From Puniceicoccus vermicola (GTDB taxonomy: Bacteria; Verrucomicrobiota; Verrucomicrobiia; Opitutales; Puniceicoccaceae), in NCBI RefSeq assembly GCF_014230055.1, contig NZ_JACHVA010000127.1, forward strand, positions 124,001 through 188,000: a DNA stretch of 64,000 bases, read 5' to 3'. Shown piece after piece: positions 28,071 through 36,119 of the stretch. The position numbers and the translations under genes are program-made. Numbering within the stretch: the first letter of the stretch is position 1; each line of letters starts with the position of its first letter. The notes below the pieces were generated by a model that was given only the letters and a program-made list of their open reading frames with translations, searched no databases and was not told the origin of the DNA.

Positions 28071-28613
28071 TTAAGAACCGCTGTTCGACTCCGAACCGTC
28101 TAGGTTTTCGAGTTGAATCGGCGATTCTTCCTTAGCCTTTTCAGTCGCCGACTCCGATTGGTCCTGAGCCTCGGCGGCCGAACCCTTGACCTCTTCAAGA
28201 ATGGCTTCTGGGTCTACTTTGTTCGATTCGCTGGCAGCATTGTCTTCATTGGCTGCTGCGGACGGAACCAACTCCGAATCGTCAGGAGTGCCGGATTCAC
28301 CCGCAGCGATCTCCTCTTCCGCCAGCTTCGAAATCGATGCTCCCTCGGAAGCGGGACCCGTATCGGTGTTCGCAGCCAAAGTTCCTAGATAAAGACCGAA
28401 GCACAGGATGAAGAATGCGATGATCGAGTAGATAGTACCGCGCGTCAAAACGTTCGTGGCCTCACCTCCGAATGCCTGCTCGGCGGCGCCTCCCCCCAGA
28501 GCGGCCCCCATACCGGAATTGGCGCTCGGCTTCTGCATGAGCACGAGCAACGTCACAAATAGGCAGACCAGAACGAGGACGACCGAAAACAAAGCGATGA
28601 GGAATGTAGCCAT
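28071..28613 (-). CDS. secG: Preprotein translocase subunit SecG, long acidic tail
   Basis: 180-aa SecG. SecG assists SecYEG-mediated export in the inner membrane. Two transmembrane helices (about 2-25 and 56-77) flank the diagnostic loop LMQKPSANSGMGAALGGGAAEQAFGG. After residue 80 comes an unusually long, Ala/Glu/Ser-rich acidic extension of about 100 residues with no recognised domain; E. coli SecG is about 110 aa in all. The ATG at 28613 is chosen because MATFLIALFS is the normal SecG start; an upstream in-frame start would add 60 unrelated residues. No clear RBS. Divergent from the tetR gene. Confidence 0.92.
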   Translation of the reverse strand: MATFLIALFSVVLVLVCLFVTLLVLMQKPSANSGMGAALGGGAAEQAFGGEATNVLTRGTIYSIIAFFILCFGLYLGTLAANTDTGPASEGASISKLAEEEIAAGESGTPDDSELVPSAAANEDNAASESNKVDPEAILEEVKGSAAEAQDQSESATEKAKEESPIQLENLDGSESNSGS

Positions 28614-28728
28614 AGAAAAGTTGGAAAACCGGAAAGAATGATAACGCCTCGGACGTCTTTCAACCCTCAAATTAACCCATTTCCAATCCCAGTTTTGGCT
28701 CTGAAAAGAATGCACTTGCAAAAACCAT

Positions 28729-28742
28729 ACAGACTTGTCTGT
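28729..28742. promoter_or_regulatory. Palindromic operator candidate upstream of tetR
   Basis: ACAGAC-TT-GTCTGT, a perfect 6-bp inverted repeat with a 2-base centre, ends 9 nt before the ATG of the TetR-family gene. Its form resembles TAGAC/GTCTA operators known for NemR/LmrA-like TetR proteins. Autoregulation of the downstream run is likely (inference). It also lies within the 138-nt gap shared with secG, so secG could be affected. Confidence 0.6.
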
Positions 28743-28751
28743 TTTTAAATT

Positions 28752-29360
28752 ATGAAACGAATTCGTGAGCAAATTCTCGAAACGGCTGGGCACCTATTTC
28801 AAAAGCGAGGCTATACCTGCGTTGGAATTAACGAGATCATCGAGAAGTCCGGAGTCTCCAAAGCGGGCTTTTATCAGAATTTCGAAAGCAAAGAGAATCT
28901 CTGCGTTGAATGGCTAAAGGAAACCCACCGCCAATCCGAAATGAGACATCAGGACATTTTGGAAGAAGACCGCGCTCCGAAAGAAAAGGTGCGAAACTAC
29001 TTTGCGGCTCTTTCTGACTTCATGATCTGCCGGGAATTCCGCGGGTGCCCGTTCAGCAACACCGCTTCTGTCGTCGATGCCTCGATCGACCGAATTCACA
29101 CCGAGGTGGAGAGTCACAAGATCTTCATTCGAGAGTTTTTTGTGGATCTCGCCGGCCAATGTGAATTTTCCGAGGAATCGGCAGAAGAGGTCGGAAACCA
29201 TCTATTCCTACTTTATTCAGGGGCCGCCACCGAGGCGCAAAATCTTCGAACTGAGTGGCCAATTCGAACGGCCGCGGCGCTGGCTGAAAGGCTCGTCACC
29301 ATGCCGTCCCCCGAAAGCGAGAAAGACCAACGGCGCAAGCGAGAGCTTCTTGCCGTATAA
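28752..29360 (+). CDS. TetR/AcrR family transcriptional regulator
   Basis: 202-aa repressor. The N-terminal helix-turn-helix is canonical: ILETAGHLFQKRGYTCVGINEI and IEKSGVSKAGFYQNFESKENL (8-50). The C-terminal ligand domain includes REFRGCPFSNTA, typical of the YxaF/LmrA/NemR-like subgroup. Cysteines at 23, 51, 93 and 99 are candidates for thiol-reactive ligand sensing, which would suit trivalent arsenicals (inference). It is preceded by a perfect palindrome at 28729-28742. It lies 20 nt before the DUF547 gene, so it probably heads and controls the run that includes arsS and arsM. Confidence 0.92.
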   Translation: MKRIREQILETAGHLFQKRGYTCVGINEIIEKSGVSKAGFYQNFESKENLCVEWLKETHRQSEMRHQDILEEDRAPKEKVRNYFAALSDFMICREFRGCPFSNTASVVDASIDRIHTEVESHKIFIREFFVDLAGQCEFSEESAEEVGNHLFLLYSGAATEAQNLRTEWPIRTAAALAERLVTMPSPESEKDQRRKRELLAV

Positions 29361-29380
29361 TTCACCAATCTGGCCGATCG

Positions 29381-30121
29381 ATGAGATTTCCACTCAAAGC
29401 GCTCATTTTCGCTCTCAACTCGGCGATTCCTGAGCTGGTCTTCGCATCGGAATCGGCGCTCTATGACCGTTACGACGAGCTCCTCTCCCGATATGTTTCG
29501 GAAAGTGGAGTCGATTATGCCGAATGGAAGGCAAACGAGGCGGATGTTGAAGAACTCGATGAAATCCTCGCGGGATTTAGCTCCGTCGACTATCGCGAGC
29601 TTGAGGATGCAGAGGCCACCGCCTTCCTCATCAATCTATACAATGCGGCAGTGATCCGGGAAGTTCTCACCCACTACCCATTCGAATCGATCCGATATCT
29701 GGGATTGCTCCCGTTCTCAATTTTTCGACTACCGGCGATTTCTCTCAATGGAGAGTTCATCAGCCTGGATACTCTCGAAAAGAAAATCCTCCTCCCCGAA
29801 TACGGAGATCCTCGCATCCATTTTGCGATCAACTGCGCGAGCATCAGCTGCCCGCCTCTGCGGGAGGAATCCTTTCGAGGAGATCGTTTAGAGGACCAAC
29901 TTCAAGAACAGACGATTCGTTTTGCCAACAGTCCCGAGGCAGCCGATGTGCTCGAAGGAGAGGCGGTAACCGCGTTCTCAAAAATCTTCGAATGGTACGA
30001 TGCCGATTTTCCCGGGACCAATCCTGCAAGCTACCTCAACTCTTTCCGGAGCGACCCCCTTCCCACCGAGAACGAGATTCGTTGGATCGAATACAACTGG
30101 GATCTCAATGACGCTTCTTGA
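29381..30121 (+). CDS. DUF547 domain protein, arsenosugar-locus associated
   Basis: 246-aa protein with a complete DUF547 domain. The family motifs are visible: AFLINLYNAAVIREVL, the central NGEFISLDTLEKKIL, and IHFAINCASISCPPLREE, with conserved His, Asn and Cys. The N-terminus (KALIFALNSAIPELVFASES) looks like a signal peptide, so export is likely. The biochemical role of DUF547 is unknown, although the conserved Asn/His/Cys set suggests a hydrolase or transferase. DUF547 genes recur near arsS in bacteria, in line with the position here: 20 nt after tetR and 108 nt before arsS. Confidence 0.85.
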   Translation: MRFPLKALIFALNSAIPELVFASESALYDRYDELLSRYVSESGVDYAEWKANEADVEELDEILAGFSSVDYRELEDAEATAFLINLYNAAVIREVLTHYPFESIRYLGLLPFSIFRLPAISLNGEFISLDTLEKKILLPEYGDPRIHFAINCASISCPPLREESFRGDRLEDQLQEQTIRFANSPEAADVLEGEAVTAFSKIFEWYDADFPGTNPASYLNSFRSDPLPTENEIRWIEYNWDLNDAS

Positions 30122-30229
30122 GCGAGACAATCCTCGGCTCCCTACCCTCAGATTGGCCCCTCCATTTGCGTTCGTCAGCTTTCCTTCAAGGGTAAAATAA
30201 GCGCATTCAACCTTTTGCCTAATCCTTCT

Positions 30230-31231
30230 ATGATCCCTTCGACTTCCGCTTCTCTCCAACTCTCTCCGCCATTCTTGGAAACCTTAGCGGATCACCAAAA
30301 AGATCTTCGGCGCACGGAAGCCGACATCCTCCAGCTTAACCTAGGCAAACTATGCAACCTCACCTGCGTTCATTGCCACGTGAGTGCCGGACCGCGGCGT
30401 AAAGAAATCATCACTCCCGAGACGGCCGGGAAGATTTTGGATTGGTACCGAAAGCATCCACTTGGGACCGTTGATCTCACCGGCGGAGCGCCCGAGATGG
30501 CTCCCGAGTTTCGCCGGATCGTTCGGACGATCCGCGAAATCCGCCCCGACGCTCGCATCATCGACCGTTGCAATCTCGTCATTCTCAACGAGCCCGGATT
30601 CGAATGGGTCGGATCATTTCTCGAACAAAACCAAGTGTCCATCGTCGCCTCAATGCCTTGCTACTCCCCCGAAAACGTCGAAGCCCAACGGGGACACGGC
30701 GTCTTCGACCGCAGCATTTTGGCTCTGCAGGAATTAAACCAGCGGGGGTTCGGAACCGGCCATCCCCGCAAAACCCTCGACCTCGTCTACAACCCCAACG
30801 GAGCCAAACTCCCCCCCTCGCAGATGGAACTGGAAAAAGACTACAAGGAAGAGCTCCTCAAACATTTCGGCATCACCTTCGACCGTCTGATTACCATCAC
30901 CAACCTCCCCATCGCTCGCTTCGCAAGATACCTCCACCGTGAGGGCCTCTATGAAGACTATCTAAAGACTCTTATTGACGCCTTTAACCCGGCAACTGTT
31001 GATCATCTCATGTGCCGCGACACCATCAGCGTGGGCTGGCAGGGCGAGATCTACGACTGTGACTTCAATCAAATGCTGGGACTGCAGATGACAGGAGATC
31101 GTGATCGTAAACTCTCCCTTTGGGACATTACTCCCGACCAACTCGAAGGACGCGCCATCGCCACAGGAGAGCACTGCTACGGCTGCACCGCCGGAGCCGG
31201 CTCTTCCTGCGGCGGATCACTGGTCGACTGA
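30230..31231 (+). CDS. arsS: Arsenosugar biosynthesis radical SAM protein ArsS
   Basis: 333-aa radical SAM enzyme. ArsS binds a [4Fe-4S] cluster through Cys42, Cys46 and Cys49 (CNLTCVHCH) and is the enzyme that joins the 5'-deoxyadenosyl part of SAM to a dimethylarsenic species, forming the precursor of oxo-arsenosugars. Further family marks are VDLTGGAPEM, CRDTISVGWQGEIYDCDFNQ and the cysteine-rich C-terminus CYGCTAGAGSSCGGSL, probably a second cluster or As-binding site. The ATG at 30230 is preferred; a TTG at 30215 is the alternative, and no RBS is seen for either. It is followed after 38 nt by arsM. Confidence 0.95.
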   Translation: MIPSTSASLQLSPPFLETLADHQKDLRRTEADILQLNLGKLCNLTCVHCHVSAGPRRKEIITPETAGKILDWYRKHPLGTVDLTGGAPEMAPEFRRIVRTIREIRPDARIIDRCNLVILNEPGFEWVGSFLEQNQVSIVASMPCYSPENVEAQRGHGVFDRSILALQELNQRGFGTGHPRKTLDLVYNPNGAKLPPSQMELEKDYKEELLKHFGITFDRLITITNLPIARFARYLHREGLYEDYLKTLIDAFNPATVDHLMCRDTISVGWQGEIYDCDFNQMLGLQMTGDRDRKLSLWDITPDQLEGRAIATGEHCYGCTAGAGSSCGGSLVD

Positions 31232-31269
31232 GCCGATCTCCCTCTGAAACAAGAACCAGCAGCACTTCC

Positions 31270-32316
31270 ATGAGCATTCAGCCTCTCGACTACCACACCA
31301 ATTCACAGGATTACTACGGACGAGTTCTCGGCTCGAGCAAAGACCTCAAGACTTCGGCTTGCTGCGAAAACTCATCGCCGCCTGCTTGGCTGAAGCCACT
31401 CTACAGTCATCTCAACTCCGAAATCATCGAAAAAAGCTACGGTTGTGGTTCACCGATTCCGGTCGAACTCAAAGGTTGCACAGTCCTCGATCTCGGATGT
31501 GGTACCGGTCGCGATGTCTACCTCGCTGCGCAACTCACCGGCCCCGAGGGAAAAGTGATCGGTGTCGATTTCACCGAGGAACAACTCGAGGTCGCCCGAC
31601 GAAATCTCCCTTCCCAGATGGAGCGATTTGGTTTCGCGCAGGCGAACGTCGAATTCCGCCACGGCCCACTAGAAGACCTCTCCGCACTGGGCATCGCCGA
31701 TCAATCCATCGATGTGGTCATCTCGAACTGCGTTCTCAACCTTTGCCCGGATAAGGCCTCCGTCATCCGAGAGATCTTCCGAGTCCTAAAGCCAGGCGGT
31801 GAACTCTACTTCTCCGACGTATTCGCTTCTCGAAGACTCCCGCCGGAATTGGCGAATGACCGAGACTTCCACGGCGAATGCCTCGGAGGCGCGTGGTATT
31901 GGGAGGACTTTCGGCGCCTTCTCGCTCTCTCAGGCTGCCCTGACTATCGGGTGATCTCCCGCTCGACCCTGAACCTCGAAGATCCGAGGATGGCTGCGAT
32001 CTCACAGGGGATTACCTTCGATTCCGCCACGGTCCGCTGCTTCAAACTTTCGAATTTGGAAGATCGCTGCGAAGATTATGGCCAATCCGTGACCTATCTC
32101 GGGACGATTCCTCAGCACCCCCGAACTTTTCCTCTCGATCCCGGTCACAACTTCGAACTGGGTAAACCCGAACGGGTCTGCGGCAACTCAGCTGCGATGA
32201 TCGAGGAAACCCGTTTCTCCCGCCATTTTTCCGTCACTGGCGATCGTTCCCGACATTTTGGACTCTTCCCCTGTGGCCCCGGCGATCAAGGGACCGAACC
32301 CGGAAGTTGTTGCTAG
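31270..32316 (+). CDS. arsM: Arsenite S-adenosylmethionine methyltransferase ArsM
   Basis: 348-aa ArsM, methylating As(III) stepwise to mono-, di- and trimethyl species. The SAM motif is LDLGCGTGRDVYLAAQL (73-89). Cysteines match the four known As-binding/catalytic positions of algal ArsM: Cys31/32, Cys59, Cys154 (SNCVLNLCPD) and Cys204 (GECLGGAWY). The C-terminus has more cysteines, ending GSCC. The ATG at 31270 is set by the family start (DYHTNSQDYYGRVLGSSKDLKTSACC); an open frame runs 150 nt further upstream into arsS but is not ArsM-like. The protein supplies dimethylarsenic to ArsS encoded just upstream. Confidence 0.95.
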   Translation: MSIQPLDYHTNSQDYYGRVLGSSKDLKTSACCENSSPPAWLKPLYSHLNSEIIEKSYGCGSPIPVELKGCTVLDLGCGTGRDVYLAAQLTGPEGKVIGVDFTEEQLEVARRNLPSQMERFGFAQANVEFRHGPLEDLSALGIADQSIDVVISNCVLNLCPDKASVIREIFRVLKPGGELYFSDVFASRRLPPELANDRDFHGECLGGAWYWEDFRRLLALSGCPDYRVISRSTLNLEDPRMAAISQGITFDSATVRCFKLSNLEDRCEDYGQSVTYLGTIPQHPRTFPLDPGHNFELGKPERVCGNSAAMIEETRFSRHFSVTGDRSRHFGLFPCGPGDQGTEPGSCC

Positions 32317-32353
32317 GATCCAGCCCGTAATCCGATACCGCACCGATTTTCTC

Positions 32354-34639
32354 ATGAACTTCCTGAAACGCTACGCAAATTGGCTCCACCTACAGTGGCC
32401 CGCCGGGAAGGTCGAAAAACTCCCCCTGGCCGGAGAGGACGGTGAAACCAACGTGGAGGGCATTCGGGTTGTTGGCGACCTCACCGGAATCCCTCTCCTC
32501 AAGTTCAGTGCCGATACCGGCGCGAAAGCGGTGCGTGCCTTTCTCGAAGAATCGCGGTTTGAACCGTCCCGTGATCCCGAGGACAAAATACTCGACGTGG
32601 CAATCATCGGCGGCGGCGTTTCCGGCATCGCCGCCGCCCGGGAGGCCCGTCAAAAAAAGCTCCATTTCGCGGTATTTGAGTCGAAGGAATCGTTTTCGAC
32701 CATTCGTAATTTCCCCAAGGGCAAGCCGATCTTCACTTACCCCACGGACATGGAGCCAACCGGAGGAATGCACTTTCGCTCTGAGGTAAAGGAAGACCTC
32801 GTCGAAGAGCTGGAAGCGCAACAGCAAGACGCGCAGATCGAGCCAGTCTCTGCCAAAATCGAATCGATTACCCGTCAGGGTGATCATCTCTTCCTCAATA
32901 AAGACGAAGGTGAGCCCGTTGTCGCCCGCGCGGTTGTGGTGGCGATTGGCCGCAGCGGGAATCATCGTAAACTAGAGATCCCTGGAGAGGAAAAAGACAA
33001 GGTCTTCAACCGACTCCACGACCCAAAGGAATTCACCGGCCAAAAGGTGCTCATCGTCGGCGGCGGGGACAGCGCCGCCGAAGCCGCAATCGCCCTCGTA
33101 GAGGCGGGAGTGGAGGTCACGCTCAGCTATCGCAAAGCGGAACTCACGCGCCCCAAACCGGAAAACGTCGAAAAGATCAAATCCCTTTCCTCGAGCTCCG
33201 ACGAGAAGCTCGCCCTGAAACTGGAGACGGAGCCCACCGCGATCCATGACGATGCCGTCGTCCTTCGGTCGCGTCAGTCCGATCAGGAGGAGACAATCGA
33301 GAATGATGTGGTCTTCGCCCTCATCGGTCGGGAGCCGCCTCTCGAGTTTTTTAGACGATCAAAACTGAAGGTACTGGGGGATCGAAGCCTGTCCTTTTGG
33401 TTGGGCATGGGAGCCTTCGTCCTTTTCTGCTTTTGGCTCTATCACTGGAAAGGAGGCAAGCCGGTCCCGTTCTACGGATACCTCCCGAACTGGCTCTCAC
33501 CAAATCCCGGAGCACTCTCCAATTGGCTTCAAAACCTGAGCGGCACTATCGGGTCTTGGTTTCGGGATCCTGCCACTCTTCTGGGCACAGTCTCCCGCTC
33601 GGCTTCCACACCATCGTTTTACTACACCCTCGCCTATTCTGCAGTCGTCGTGATCTTCGGGATTCGGCGTATCCGCTATCGCAAGACCCCTTACATCACC
33701 GTCCAAACCTATACCCTGATGGCGGTTCAGGTCCTCCCTCTTTTCATTCTCCCTGAAATCATCCTGCCTTGGCTCGGACACAATGGAGCCTACGATTCCG
33801 GCTTGGGAAAATGGTTTGCCGATACCTTTTTCCCGTCTGTCAACTATGACCCCAATGGACGGGAATACTGGCGGGCCTACGGATTCATTCTAGCCTGGCC
33901 TTTGATGGCTTGGAACTGGTTCACCGCTCAACCTCTCTGGGGCTGGCTCATCGTGGGATCCATTCAGACTTTCGTCATCCTCCCGCTGATAATCCGTCGC
34001 TGGGGCAAAGGTGCTTATTGCGGATGGATTTGCTCCTGCGGAGCTTTGGCCGAAACCCTCGGCGATCGGCACCGACACAAAATGCCTCACGGGCCGAAGT
34101 GGAACCGTCTCAATCTTCTCGGGCAGGGAATTCTCGCATTCGCAATCCTTCTCATGATCGTTCGGATTGTAGGCTGGATCGCTGGCCCCGACTCTCTGGC
34201 TTCCTGGATTTTCACCGAAGGGGCCTCCAAGCTTCCCCTCCTCAACTACGGGTGGTTTGTTGATCTCTTTCTGGCCGGGGTGCTGGGCTACGGGCTCTAT
34301 TTTTGGTTCAGTGGCCGTATGTGGTGTCGCTTCGCCTGCCCTCTCGCCGCCCTGATGCACATATACGCCCGTTTTTCGCGGTTCCGAATTTTCGCCGAGA
34401 AAAAAAAGTGCATTTCGTGCAATGTGTGCACCTCTGTCTGCCATCAAGGGATCGACATTATGAATTTTGCCAATAAAGGTCTCCCCATGGAAGATCCTGA
34501 ATGCGTCCGCTGCTCGGCCTGCGTCCAATCCTGTCCCACGGGAGTTCTCTCGTTTGGTCGTTACGATAAAGAGATGCGCCCCGTTTACGATCTCCTCAAT
34601 GCGAGTCCCGTTCAAAAGAACGAAAACGATAAATCTTAG
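32354..34639 (+). CDS. FAD/NAD(P) oxidoreductase fused to membrane and 2x[4Fe-4S] ferredoxin domain
   Basis: 761-aa three-part redox protein. Residues 1-60 carry a conserved LHLQWPAG...GDLTGIPLLKFSADTGA segment; 80-330 form a thioredoxin-reductase-like flavoprotein with FAD motif GGGVSG (86-91) and NAD(P) motif GGGDSA (236-241). From 345 to 670 there are about six membrane spans with NapH/CcoG-like cysteine motifs (CGWICSCGA at 556, GRMWCRFACPLAAL at 654). The C-terminus binds two [4Fe-4S] clusters: Cys686/689/692/696 and Cys717/720/723/727. It should move electrons between NAD(P)H and a membrane or cytosolic acceptor. The ATG at 32354 lies after the arsM stop; one at 32258 would overlap arsM by 59 nt. 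Role in arsenosugar synthesis is inferred from position. Confidence 0.88.
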   Translation: MNFLKRYANWLHLQWPAGKVEKLPLAGEDGETNVEGIRVVGDLTGIPLLKFSADTGAKAVRAFLEESRFEPSRDPEDKILDVAIIGGGVSGIAAAREARQKKLHFAVFESKESFSTIRNFPKGKPIFTYPTDMEPTGGMHFRSEVKEDLVEELEAQQQDAQIEPVSAKIESITRQGDHLFLNKDEGEPVVARAVVVAIGRSGNHRKLEIPGEEKDKVFNRLHDPKEFTGQKVLIVGGGDSAAEAAIALVEAGVEVTLSYRKAELTRPKPENVEKIKSLSSSSDEKLALKLETEPTAIHDDAVVLRSRQSDQEETIENDVVFALIGREPPLEFFRRSKLKVLGDRSLSFWLGMGAFVLFCFWLYHWKGGKPVPFYGYLPNWLSPNPGALSNWLQNLSGTIGSWFRDPATLLGTVSRSASTPSFYYTLAYSAVVVIFGIRRIRYRKTPYITVQTYTLMAVQVLPLFILPEIILPWLGHNGAYDSGLGKWFADTFFPSVNYDPNGREYWRAYGFILAWPLMAWNWFTAQPLWGWLIVGSIQTFVILPLIIRRWGKGAYCGWICSCGALAETLGDRHRHKMPHGPKWNRLNLLGQGILAFAILLMIVRIVGWIAGPDSLASWIFTEGASKLPLLNYGWFVDLFLAGVLGYGLYFWFSGRMWCRFACPLAALMHIYARFSRFRIFAEKKKCISCNVCTSVCHQGIDIMNFANKGLPMEDPECVRCSACVQSCPTGVLSFGRYDKEMRPVYDLLNASPVQKNENDKS

Positions 34640-34654
34640 AACCTTCCTTTTCCT

Positions 34655-35425
34655 ATGATCGCTTTTATCACCGGTTCCGGTTTTTACGAGTTAGAGGGCT
34701 TCGCTCCCGAAGAACACGACACCCGCTTCGGCACCGTTCGTCTCCTCCGTGGTGATGTCCAAGGAAATCCCGTTCTCATACTCCCCCGACACGGATCAGG
34801 TCATCGAAACCTCCCGCACCAGATCACACATCGTGCCAATCTTACCGCTCTCAAGGAGGCCGGCGCCACTGCCATCGTCTCCTGCACTGTCTGTGGGGTG
34901 ACCAACGGCACATGGGAGCTCGGCTCCCCCATCGTCGCCAACGATCTTTGGTTCCCGGACAATCGACTCGGGGATGGTTCGGCCTGCACCGTCTTTACGG
35001 AACCGGGAGAATCCGGCCGTGGACACCTCCTCGCTGGATCTTTCTTTCATACGGCTCTTTCCCAATCGATCCGTGACTACTTCGAGTGCCAAGGAGGCAA
35101 GTGTTTCTCCGGTTGCTATGCTCATGGCAACGGACCTCGATTCAACTCTCGAGCCGAGATCCGGGGGATTCAGGCAGCCGGGGCAGACTTCATTTCCCAG
35201 ACATGTGGTCCCGAGGCCATCATGGCCAACGAGCTTGAGATTCCCTTCGCACTCGCCGGTTTCGGAGTCGATTTCGCCAACGGAGTGAAAGAGAAGCCGA
35301 CTCCGATTCAGGTTCTCCAAGTCAATATGGGGCGTGCAAAAACCGCTTTTGTCGGGCTCATCTACGCCATCGCGTCATCGGGAGAAAAATACAAATTCGA
35401 GAACTTCGTTTACCGCTTCGATTGA
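34655..35425 (+). CDS. Purine nucleoside phosphorylase / MTAP-family protein
   Basis: 256-aa PNP-MTAP family phosphorylase, which cleaves purine nucleosides with phosphate to free base and ribose 1-phosphate. The phosphate-binding HGSGHRNLPHQITHRANL matches the family's RHGxxHxxxPxxxNYRAN, and GNGPRFNSRAEIRGIQAAGAD followed by SQTCGPEAIMANELEIPFA matches the base- and ribose-binding region. The locus makes a 5'-deoxyadenosyl arsenical, so a natural role would be removal of adenine from that intermediate (inference). It lies 15 nt after the fusion gene and overlaps the next gene by 4 nt. Confidence 0.88.
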   Translation: MIAFITGSGFYELEGFAPEEHDTRFGTVRLLRGDVQGNPVLILPRHGSGHRNLPHQITHRANLTALKEAGATAIVSCTVCGVTNGTWELGSPIVANDLWFPDNRLGDGSACTVFTEPGESGRGHLLAGSFFHTALSQSIRDYFECQGGKCFSGCYAHGNGPRFNSRAEIRGIQAAGADFISQTCGPEAIMANELEIPFALAGFGVDFANGVKEKPTPIQVLQVNMGRAKTAFVGLIYAIASSGEKYKFENFVYRFD

Positions 35426-36060
35426 GTCGTTCAACCCAAACAGACAAGCCTTCCCCGAGGATTCTCGCCTTTCTGAAGGCGCCGATTTCCGGTTCGGTTA
35501 AAACCCGACTCGCGCGGGAAATCGGGAATGAAGAAGCAACCAGGATCTACCGCATGCACGTCGAACGACAGATTGCGGCCCTCCCGCCCGATTGGCCCGT
35601 CGAAATCCATTTCGCCCCACCCGATGCCGAATCAATGATGAGTGAATGGCTGGGCAGCGAGTTCAGTTACATCCCCCAAACCGGAAGAGATTTGGGGGAG
35701 CGAATGCACAATGCCGTGAAAAGCGCTTTTGCCGACGGTGCGGAGAAAGTCATTTGCATCGGGGGCGACTGCCCCGACCTCGGAGAGAAGGAACTGCGGG
35801 AATCGGAAGAGAAGTTGCACCAAGGCAACGATCTAGTCTTCGGCCCCACCTTCGACGGAGGCTACTACCTGATGGGTCTGTCCAAACCATGTGACGAGGT
35901 ATTTGAATCCATTCCCTGGAGCTCTTCCAAAACCCTGACCGCCTCACTCCTCCATGCCAAAAGATTTGGGCGATCCTTCACCTTGCTCGAGACCAAAGTA
36001 GACGTCGACGATCTGGATGATTGGGAAAAGGCAAAGCACCTCTTTGCCCTCGCAAAATAG
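35422..36060 (+). CDS. TIGR04282 family arsenosugar biosynthesis glycosyltransferase-like protein
   Basis: 212-aa protein of the DUF2064/TIGR04282 family, a nucleotidyltransferase/GT-A-like fold frequently found with ArsS. Motifs are LAFLKAPISGSVKTRLAREIG (nucleotide-binding N-terminus), CIGGDCPDL (acidic metal site) and FGPTFDGGYYLMGLSKP. A role in activating or transferring the sugar part of an arsenosugar is implied by family and neighbours. The start is a TTG at 35422 within the stop of the phosphorylase gene (TTGA), so translation is coupled. Confidence 0.88.
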   Translation: MSRSTQTDKPSPRILAFLKAPISGSVKTRLAREIGNEEATRIYRMHVERQIAALPPDWPVEIHFAPPDAESMMSEWLGSEFSYIPQTGRDLGERMHNAVKSAFADGAEKVICIGGDCPDLGEKELRESEEKLHQGNDLVFGPTFDGGYYLMGLSKPCDEVFESIPWSSSKTLTASLLHAKRFGRSFTLLETKVDVDDLDDWEKAKHLFALAK

Positions 36061-36119
36061 CTCTCCCCAATTCGATCCCCGATCTTGCCAATCGGTGCAA
36101 CCGAATCAAGCTAGGGGCC

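Noticed and set aside
32258-32353. Upstream ATG for the flavoprotein fusion
   Set aside because: It would overlap arsM by 59 nt, and the family-like N-terminal sequence begins at the later ATG.
33890-34615. 241-aa - strand frame opposite the flavoprotein fusion
   Set aside because: Shadow of a coding frame with clear cysteine motifs; no family recognised.
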